Program-made: the position numbers and the translations under genes
Part shown: positions 54,785 to 64,000 of the stretch, piece after piece
How the letters are laid out: every line of letters begins with the position of its first letter
Position numbering within the stretch: position 1 is the stretch's first letter
Notes under the pieces: generated by a model
Database searches by the model: none
What the model was told of the DNA's origin: nothing
Seen by the model: only the letters and a program-made list of their open reading frames with translations
Source of the DNA: Nocardia fusca NBRC 14340
GTDB taxonomy: Bacteria > Actinomycetota > Actinomycetes > Mycobacteriales > Mycobacteriaceae
Direction of reading: 5' to 3'
DNA: 64,000 bases
Assembly (NCBI RefSeq): GCF_001618425.1
Contig: NZ_BDCU01000018.1
Coordinates: 124,001-188,000 of the forward strand

Positions 54785-56317
54785 TCAGTCCTCGCCCGGG
54801 TCGTGCGGCTCCAGGGGTGTGTTCGCCGGACCTTCCAGGACCTTGCCGTCGATATCGAACCGCGATCCGTGGCATGGGCAGTCCCAGCTGGTTTCGGCAT
54901 CGTTGAACGCGACGAGACAACCCAGATGGGTGCACACCGCCGATACGGAGTGCAGCCGCCCGTCGTGGTCGCGGTAGACGGCGCTGCGGCGACCGGACCT
55001 GCGCATCACCGCTCCACTCCCCGGGGCCAGGTCCGCGGCGGAGTCGACGAAGGTGTGCGGGCGGAGCCGGTCGCCGACGAGATGGCGGCCCACATCCAGC
55101 CCGGACTTCAGCAGGCCGCCGGCCTCGACCTTCGGGTGCAGGCGGCGCGGATCGTAGATCTTCGCCCAGGGCGCCGGTTCGCCGGCGAGTTCGGCGGCCA
55201 GCAGCCGCCCGCCCATGATCCCGTGGGTCATCCCCCAGCCGCCGAAACCGGTGCTCACGTACACGTGCCGGGCGCCGGGATGAAAGCGGCCGATATAGGG
55301 GATCCCGTCGGTGGTGGTGTTGTCCTGTGCGCCCCAGTGGTAGGCGAGGGAGTCCACCGGGAAATGGTCGCGAGCCCACTGCGCCAGCAGGTCGAACCGG
55401 TCCGTGGTCGAGACCGTGCCCGGCCGTAGGTGCTCGCCGGTGATGATGAGCAGCCGCCGGTCCGCGCCGTACGGGGCGGTGCGCACCGAGCGGGTGTTGT
55501 TCTCCGGCGTGATGTACATACCCTGCGGGTCGTGCTCGGCGGCGATCACGCCCGCGACGGCCAGCTCGCGCCGGGGTTGCAGCCGGGCGAACAGCAGTGC
55601 CCGGTCGAACACCGGGTAGTGGGTGGCGACCACGACATCCCGCGCGCGGACCACGGCGCCGGCCTCGGTGGTCAACCGGCAGGGACTGCCCTCGTCCAGC
55701 GCGACGACCCGCGTGCGTTCGAAGATCCGGCCGCCACGCGCGATCAGGGCCTCGGCCAGGCCGAGCAGGTAGCGGCGCGGATGGAACTGGATCTGGTCTG
55801 CCACGCGGATGGCCGCCGCCACCGGAAAGGGTAGACCGGTCTCGGTGACCAGGGTGGCCGGCAGCCCCGCATGCCGCGCCGCATCGACCTCGGCGCGGAT
55901 CTGATCGATCCGCTTCTCCTCGGTGACATAGGTGTAGGCGGGTGCCCGCTCCAGTTCGCAGTCGATACCCAATTCCGTGGCCGTGCGGTCGAGATGCTCG
56001 ACGGCGTCCTGCTGCGAGCGGGCGTACAGGCGCGCGGTCTCCTCGTCGAACGAAGACCGCAGCATGTCGTAGACCAGCGTGTGCTGGGCGCTCACCTTCG
56101 CTGTGGTGTAGCCGGTGGTTCCGCTGACTATCCGGTCGGCCTCGAGTATCACGACCGAACGCCCGGTGGCCGCGATCTCCCAGGCGCTGCAGATCCCCGC
56201 GACGCCCGCGCCGACCACCGCGACCTCTGCTTCGATATCGCCGGTCAGCGGCGGATACGACGTCGGCCCGGTGGAATCCATCCAATACGACTCGGCTGTT
56301 CCGGTGGGTGAGTTCAC
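54785..56317 (-). CDS. FAD-dependent oxidoreductase with C-terminal Rieske domain
   Basis: 510 residues. The N-terminal DAO/FAD domain has VAVVGAGVAGICSAWEIAATGRSVVILEADRI, with GFGGWGMTHGIMGG at the end of the FAD fold. The last 90 or so residues hold a Rieske [2Fe-2S] site: CTHLGCLVAFND and CPCHGSRFDIDG. Similar fusions are known in bacteria, probably oxidising an amine or thiol-like substrate with electrons passing to the cluster. GTG 56317; a later ATG 56281 is possible. It is divergent from the SCO6745-like gene. Confidence 0.9.
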   Translation of the reverse strand: MNSPTGTAESYWMDSTGPTSYPPLTGDIEAEVAVVGAGVAGICSAWEIAATGRSVVILEADRIVSGTTGYTTAKVSAQHTLVYDMLRSSFDEETARLYARSQQDAVEHLDRTATELGIDCELERAPAYTYVTEEKRIDQIRAEVDAARHAGLPATLVTETGLPFPVAAAIRVADQIQFHPRRYLLGLAEALIARGGRIFERTRVVALDEGSPCRLTTEAGAVVRARDVVVATHYPVFDRALLFARLQPRRELAVAGVIAAEHDPQGMYITPENNTRSVRTAPYGADRRLLIITGEHLRPGTVSTTDRFDLLAQWARDHFPVDSLAYHWGAQDNTTTDGIPYIGRFHPGARHVYVSTGFGGWGMTHGIMGGRLLAAELAGEPAPWAKIYDPRRLHPKVEAGGLLKSGLDVGRHLVGDRLRPHTFVDSAADLAPGSGAVMRRSGRRSAVYRDHDGRLHSVSAVCTHLGCLVAFNDAETSWDCPCHGSRFDIDGKVLEGPANTPLEPHDPGED

Positions 56318-56477
56318 GGCGCGCGGATACCCCGAACCCGGCCGGCCACACCCGTCACCGCGCGCCGGGTATCGGCCGGTGGGCGGTCCGGGCGTGACAG
56401 TGCGGTGCGCGCGGCGTCCGTACGGCGTAAAAGATGGATATGGTGGGGCGGATATCCGGGCAGTGGAAGGAACGAAA

Positions 56478-57218
56478 ATGTCGGTCGGCGCCACGGTGAA
56501 CGCACATATCCAGGAACTCGGCGGCGGTTTCATGTTCTCCCGGGAGGCCCGGGAGTACGCCGCCGAAACCGGTGTGGACGAATTCTTCGGTCCCTACACC
56601 CGCGGTCGCGGGGGCGTGCTCGGTGAGGTGGACGCCGAAGTGGTGACCGCGGCATTCGGGTTCTTTCCGGCCCACTCGATCCGCGCGGCATGGGAGTCGG
56701 TCCCGATGCCTGCCGCGAAGGCCGCTCACCGGTACGCGCTGGCCTGTCAGGACTTCGGCCGCCGGAAGCTCGCTTCCCTCGACGAGGCGCCGCGCCTGGC
56801 CGAACTGCTGGAAGCCGTTGTCGCGGCCGCGGATCCGGCCGGACTCCCGTTGTTCGCGGGGTGGCGCGCCGTACCCCTGCCCGGTGACGCGCCGGGCCGC
56901 GTCATGCAGCTCGCCCACCTTCTGCGCGAACTGCGCGGCGGACTGCACCTTCTCGCTGTGCGGGCCGCCGGTATCACCCCGCTGCAGGCCGTGCTGATCT
57001 CCGGGTCGCCACTCAACGACGGCCCCGGCCAGGCCCGCTGGTACGGGTGGCCCGAACCATTCGAGGAGATCTCCGACGAGATCCGGACGGCCTGGCGGCG
57101 TGCGGAATCGATCACCGACGACCTCATCGCCCCCGCGTTCGCGGTGCTCGGCGACGACGCGGGAACCGACCTCACCCGCCTGGTCGCCGCTGCCCACACC
57201 GCGACCTTCGCCCGCTGA
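56478..57218 (+). CDS. SCO6745 family protein
   Basis: 246 residues, all-helical. Family features: FMFSREAREYAAETGVDEFFGPYTRGRGGVLGEVDAEVVTAAFGFF, RVMQLAHLLRELRGGLHLLAVRAAGITPLQAVL and a final helix with TDDLIAPAFAVLG. Proteins of this type occur widely in actinomycetes without a known function; the His in LLRELRGGLHLL is conserved-looking. ATG 56478 has GGAAGGAA upstream. Stand-alone transcription unit ending in a hairpin at 57260. Confidence 0.78.
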   Translation: MSVGATVNAHIQELGGGFMFSREAREYAAETGVDEFFGPYTRGRGGVLGEVDAEVVTAAFGFFPAHSIRAAWESVPMPAAKAAHRYALACQDFGRRKLASLDEAPRLAELLEAVVAAADPAGLPLFAGWRAVPLPGDAPGRVMQLAHLLRELRGGLHLLAVRAAGITPLQAVLISGSPLNDGPGQARWYGWPEPFEEISDEIRTAWRRAESITDDLIAPAFAVLGDDAGTDLTRLVAAAHTATFAR

Positions 57219-57259
57219 GGCCGGACGGTCGCCGCAGCCGGTACCCGACGCCGCGGGAC

Positions 57260-57297
57260 CCGTCACCTGCCTGCGGCGCTCTTCCCGCCGGTGACGG
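57260..57297 (+). terminator. Hairpin after the SCO6745-like gene
   Basis: CCGTCACC (57260-57267) pairs with GGTGACGG (57290-57297); the 22-base loop contains a further GGCG-type stem. Located 42 bases past the stop. Confidence 0.5.
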
Positions 57298-57486
57298 TAC
57301 CCACGGCCGTGGCGGGGTACGTTGTCCCTGCCCGTGGCGCCCGAGCAGGTTCCGGCCGGCGCGGAAACCACGGGCCGGCGTCGCCGGGCCGCAGGCCATT
57401 GCGCGTCTGCGTCGCCGAGTCCGATGGGCGGCGCGTCCGTAGCGCATCGGATATCTGCGTCACCCGCGAGAAAGACACCGCACGAT

Positions 57487-59061
57487 ATGAGTCAGCCCGA
57501 ATCGGCTATCCGCGACGATTCCGAAACCGCTCCCGCGTCGGCCATTGCCGATTCCGTGCCGCGAAGCCGCTGGTGGGTGCTGGTCGTGGTCTGCGTCGGC
57601 ACGATGATGACCTTCGTCAATGTCTCGTCGACCATCGGCGGTCTGGCGATCATCCAGTCCGACCTGCATGCCGGTTCCGCGGCCGCGGTATGGATCAGTA
57701 GCGCCTACAGCCTGGTGGTGGCCAGTCTCGTACTCGGTGCCGGAACCCTGGCCGACCTCGTCGGCCGCCGGCTCGTCTTCGCCGCCGGCGCAACCCTGTT
57801 CGCGGTGGGAAGCGCCACCGCGTTCGCGTCGCACAGTACGCCGGCGCTGATCGCCGCGCAGGTGGTCATGGGCGTGGGTGGTGCGATGGTGCTGCCCGCC
57901 GGTCTGGCCATTGTCAGCCACGCCTTCGCCGATCACGAACGCACCGAGGCGATCAGTATCTGGGCCGGCAGCTCCGGCCTCGGGCTGGCCGTCGGGCCAC
58001 TCGTCGCCGGCGCCCTGCTCGGCACCTTCTCCTGGCACTCGATCTACATGATCAATGTGGTGCTCGGGGCGATCGCTCTGCTCGGGGCCGTCACCCTCGT
58101 CGCCGAGAGCCGCCAGCCCGGTCGCACCCTCGACCCCGTCGGTATCGCGCTGGGCACGCTGGCGGTGGGCGCCCTGACCTATGCGGTGATCGAGGGTGGC
58201 GCCTCGGGTTACACCGCGGGCCACATCCTGGTGGCGTATGCCGTACTGGCGGTTTCCCTGGTGGGCTTCGTCTGGTACGAGGCGCGCCATCCCGATCCGA
58301 TGCTCGACGTCACGCTGTTCCGTTCGGCATCCTTCAGTGCGGTGCTGGCCGGCGCCGCCATCACGATGTTCGCGTTCACCGGGACCGCCCTGGTCACCGT
58401 GCTCTATCTTCAGCACGTACAGGAGACCACCCCACTCGGCGCGGGAAGTCGCCTGCTGGTCATGTTCGTACCGTTCATCGTCGTCAGTGCCCTCGCCGGT
58501 CGCCTCGTGCATCGCACCGGCTTCAAAACGATGCTCACCCTGGGGCTGCTCGTGATGGCCGCCGGTGTCTTCGCGCTGCTGGCCGCCCCGCCCGAGCCCG
58601 GGTTCGGGCGGGTCTGGCCCGGTCTGCTGCTGGTCGGGATCGGCAGCGGGATGCTGGTGGCGCCGTCCACCGCGGCCGCCGTCATCAGTGTTCCGCTGCA
58701 CCAGGCCGGGATGGCCAGTGCCGCGGTCAATATGTTCCGTCAGGTCGGTAACGTCCTGGGCGCCAGTATTCTCGGCACCATCCTGACCACGCGGTTCGCC
58801 ACCGAACTCGCCGATGATCTGCACCGGCAGAACCTTCCCGACGAGACCGTCGGCAAGATCGTCGAGGCCGCCGGCGAAGGTGATTCCTCGACCGCCTCGC
58901 TTCCCGCCGCACTCGCCGACCGGATCACGGCCGCGGTGCATGAGGCGTTCACCTCCGCCGATCATCTCGCGCTCACCGCCGCCGGTGCCGTTCTGCTCGT
59001 CACCGCGCTGCCCGTGCTCGCCTTCGTCCGGCAGCGGCCGGCGCACGTCGCCGCCGACTGA
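57487..59061 (+). CDS. MFS drug exporter, DHA2 (EmrB/QacA) type
   Basis: 524 residues, about 14 transmembrane helices. RWWVLVVVCVGTMMTFVNVSSTI at helix 1, LVLGAGTLADLVGRRLVF motif A, VVMGVGGAMVLPAGLAIVS at helix 4 and a large loop near residues 440-490 (LADDLHRQNLPDETVGKIVEAAGEG) before the last helices. Exports hydrophobic compounds using the proton gradient; substrate unknown. ATG 57487 lies behind GAGAAAG. It differs from the first exporter at 35.5 kb and is not an obvious recent duplicate. Confidence 0.9.
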   Translation: MSQPESAIRDDSETAPASAIADSVPRSRWWVLVVVCVGTMMTFVNVSSTIGGLAIIQSDLHAGSAAAVWISSAYSLVVASLVLGAGTLADLVGRRLVFAAGATLFAVGSATAFASHSTPALIAAQVVMGVGGAMVLPAGLAIVSHAFADHERTEAISIWAGSSGLGLAVGPLVAGALLGTFSWHSIYMINVVLGAIALLGAVTLVAESRQPGRTLDPVGIALGTLAVGALTYAVIEGGASGYTAGHILVAYAVLAVSLVGFVWYEARHPDPMLDVTLFRSASFSAVLAGAAITMFAFTGTALVTVLYLQHVQETTPLGAGSRLLVMFVPFIVVSALAGRLVHRTGFKTMLTLGLLVMAAGVFALLAAPPEPGFGRVWPGLLLVGIGSGMLVAPSTAAAVISVPLHQAGMASAAVNMFRQVGNVLGASILGTILTTRFATELADDLHRQNLPDETVGKIVEAAGEGDSSTASLPAALADRITAAVHEAFTSADHLALTAAGAVLLVTALPVLAFVRQRPAHVAAD

Positions 59062-59185
59062 CGTTCGGCGAAGTATGCTCTCGGCCGACGGCATCCGGGT
59101 TCACCACACCGGCTGCCGCGGCGCCGAAGCCTTCCCCACGCCCCGCGGCCGATGAAGTCCGCGGCCGTCGCCGACCCCTTCGGCT

Positions 59186-59818
59186 TCACCCGGCCGTGGA
59201 CTCCCAGACGAAACCGTCGGGATCGGTGAACGAACCAGCGGTGCCGGCGATGACGATACGGTGCGAACCGCCCCCGTCCGGGGAGACACCGGCGTCCTTC
59301 GCCGCGGCGCGGCGTCCATAGAGTGCCAGCTTCACCGGCGAGTCCGGGGCCGCGAATTCCACATACTTGCCGCCGAAGCTCTTGGCCACCGCCAGCCCGC
59401 GTTCGACATAGAACCGCTTGCCGGCCTTGACGTCGTCGACTCCGAGCAGCAGCACGACCTCGTCGATGTCGCGGGAGACCGGCCCGGTGTCCTTCTTCTT
59501 CGAGGTCGTGACCTTCCAGATCGCGCCGTCGGGAGCTCGGAGGACACCTCCGTAGCCCCAGAAGCTCTTCTCGGCGGGCTTCAGGGTGGTGAACCCGGCG
59601 CCGAGCGCGCTGTCGACGAGACTGTCGACGTTCCCGGGTTGCGACACCACCAGGGAAAGGATGTAACCGCGGAATCCGTTCGTGGGGGCCTGTGCGGCGC
59701 GGAAGTCCAGCTCGGCACCGAGGCCGAAGGCGGCGGCGTAGGTGGCTCGGGCGGCGTCGGGGTCGGGTACCTCGAGGTGGACGGTGCGGGCGGTGGTGGT
59801 GTGTGTCGAAGCGTGCAT
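59186..59818 (-). CDS. Glyoxalase/VOC-like protein with two half-domains
   Basis: 210 residues. Two vicinal-oxygen-chelate units: residues about 12-105 (VHLEVPDPDAARATYAAAFGLGAELDF ... GVLRAPDGAIWKV) and 120-205 (EVVLLLGVDDVKAGKRFYVERGLAVAKSFGGKYVEF ... FTDPDGFVWES). These bind a metal or small ligand; the usual metal ligands are partly missing, so it may bind rather than convert its ligand. ATG 59818 chosen; GTG 59827 possible. Confidence 0.82.
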   Translation of the reverse strand: MHASTHTTTARTVHLEVPDPDAARATYAAAFGLGAELDFRAAQAPTNGFRGYILSLVVSQPGNVDSLVDSALGAGFTTLKPAEKSFWGYGGVLRAPDGAIWKVTTSKKKDTGPVSRDIDEVVLLLGVDDVKAGKRFYVERGLAVAKSFGGKYVEFAAPDSPVKLALYGRRAAAKDAGVSPDGGGSHRIVIAGTAGSFTDPDGFVWESTAG

Positions 59819-59930
59819 GCTGCTCACGCTAATTCCGGGCCGGTCACCTGTGCTTCTCGATTCCTGATCAGTGTGCTCCGGTGGATCTCCGGACAGCCTC
59901 GTGCCGGTGGCGTCTCCGGACCGGATGCGG

Positions 59931-60443
59931 TCAGGCGGTTTCCAGAGTGGTGTGCACCGGTGTCACACCGGTGGTCAGATCCAGGACCGGGCAGTGTGCC
60001 TCGACCGCGGCCTGGAGTTCGGCGTAGCGCTCGGCGGTCTCCGGCCCGGTGATCCGCACCCGCACCCGCACGGCCTGGAACCCGGCGCGCACCCGGTCGT
60101 CGAGACCGAAGAAGCCGCGCACGTCCAGGTCGCCTTCGGCCTCGACGGACAGGTCGTCGACCACGAGACCCAGTCGCTGGGCCCAGAACCGGTAGGTGAC
60201 GATATGGCAGGAGATCAACGCGCCGAGATAGACCTCGACCGGATTGGCGGCAGTGTCGTCGCCACCGAGCGCCGGCGGCTCGTCCACGGCGAAGTGGTGC
60301 GTTCGCGCGGTGATCGTGCTGCCGACCGCGCCTCGCGGGGAGCCGGTGGCGCGGAAGACAGCGGTAGCGGCGGCGGGGTTGTCCCGTACGGACTTCGCGG
60401 TCGCCTCGGTGATGTCGTTGAGCGCTGTGGTGCCGGTGGTCAT
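59931..60443 (-). CDS. OsmC-family protein
   Basis: 170 residues. Reactive Cys pair of the OsmC/Ohr fold: LISCHIVTYRFWAQ and EAHCPVLDLTTGVTPV. OsmC proteins reduce organic hydroperoxides with low-molecular thiols. The ATG at 60443 (MTTGTTALND) begins the conserved region. Separate transcription unit; possibly stress-inducible. Confidence 0.87.
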   Translation of the reverse strand: MTTGTTALNDITEATAKSVRDNPAAATAVFRATGSPRGAVGSTITARTHHFAVDEPPALGGDDTAANPVEVYLGALISCHIVTYRFWAQRLGLVVDDLSVEAEGDLDVRGFFGLDDRVRAGFQAVRVRVRITGPETAERYAELQAAVEAHCPVLDLTTGVTPVHTTLETA

Positions 60444-60774
60444 GGCGGTGACGGTAGGTCCGGGCCGGGGCATCCGGCCAGACTTGTGCTCACACTGACG
60501 CCAATCGACGGTGCGGGGCAGGTCGTCAATACAGCGCCGCGAAGGAGCGGTCGGCCGGATCGACGACGACGTCGAAGGTATCGCCGACAGCCCAGGGCGG
60601 CCACCCGAATCGCTGTAGGGGGCGCGCCGTTCGCTCGGCCGCGCGGCGGCCGACGGGGTACAGCAGTGCGGCCGTTGCCTATAGGCAACGGCCGCACGCG
60701 GATCACCGGGACCCCGTGCGGTGACGGGTGCCCGGATCTCAGCAGTCGCTCATCGAGAGCGGCTGCCCGGAGGA
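60444..60774. other. Intergenic region with palindromic terminator
   Basis: 331 bases without a supported gene. Contains the 32-base palindrome at 60666-60697 and the OsmC promoter region. Confidence 0.5.
60666..60697 (-). terminator. Perfect 32-base palindrome, terminator of the carboxylase gene
   Basis: GTGCGGCCGTTGCCTA (60666-60681) is followed by its exact reverse complement (60682-60697). As RNA it gives a 14-bp stem with a UAUA-type loop. It lies about 77 bases past the carboxylase stop on the minus strand. Confidence 0.72.

Positions 60775-64000
<3,226 letters not shown>

Noticed and set aside
57460..59094. Long antisense frame over the second MFS exporter
   Set aside because: Gly/Asp/Arg-rich shadow of a membrane protein with no recognisable domain.

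Overview
The window is a high-GC actinobacterial chromosome segment. Gene content points to a mycolic-acid-containing actinomycete, most like Nocardia: a furA-katG pair, a PknK-type kinase/LuxR regulator, a very large fused acyl-CoA carboxylase, Rieske oxygenases, many lipid-type enzymes with GntR/TetR/IclR control, and GTG/TTG starts with purine-rich ribosome binding sites. The genus is an inference; there is no rRNA or tRNA gene to fix it. I see no CRISPR array, insertion sequence, prophage or integrase.

Left part (1-19.1 kb): a partial unknown gene; a metallo-beta-lactamase-fold hydrolase plus carboxylesterase operon divergent from an XRE regulator; an ankyrin-repeat protein just downstream of an unusual lipase with a helical N terminus and a glycine-zipper insert; a ferritin-like protein; a secreted alpha/beta hydrolase; a MetE-like zinc barrel overlapping a SAM methyltransferase; a phytanoyl-CoA-type dioxygenase converging on a cyclopropane-synthase-like methyltransferase; a nitronate monooxygenase-like gene, a MarR regulator and a methyltransferase remnant; a secreted protein, a DUF3533-type membrane protein, an NTF2-like protein and a pair of fluoride channels. 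An alpha/beta hydrolase follows with a one-base frameshift.

Middle (19.2-37 kb): a Rieske oxygenase/dehydrogenase operon divergent from TetR with a visible operator; a decayed head-to-head NmrA/LysR pair with both 5' ends deleted; a DUF1684 - luciferase-like oxidoreductase - GntR - fatty acid hydroxylase operon; a glyoxalase-HIT fusion; an enoyl-CoA hydratase, amidohydrolase, CoA-transferase (lobes apparently in reversed order) and acyl-CoA dehydrogenase group; a DUF1206 membrane protein and an exporter.

Right part (37-64 kb): an HspR-like MerR regulator divergent from a small ORF/cold-shock-domain pair, then furA-katG; a large PknK-like regulator; a Zn-ribbon/OB protein; a 32-residue acidic amphipathic peptide gene with its own ribosome binding site and terminator; a complete D-galactonate operon (dgoK-dgoA-dgoD-dgoT) with a divergent IclR regulator; then methyltransferase, CGNR zinc finger, small zinc ribbon, HhH-GPD protein, FAD/Rieske oxidoreductase, SCO6745-like protein, MFS exporter, glyoxalase-like and OsmC genes, ending in the 3' part of a fused acyl-CoA carboxylase.

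The observations I would follow first are the lipase/ankyrin pair (possible effector-immunity pair), the MetE-like/DUF574 methyltransferase pair, and the tiny acidic peptide at 45.8 kb.
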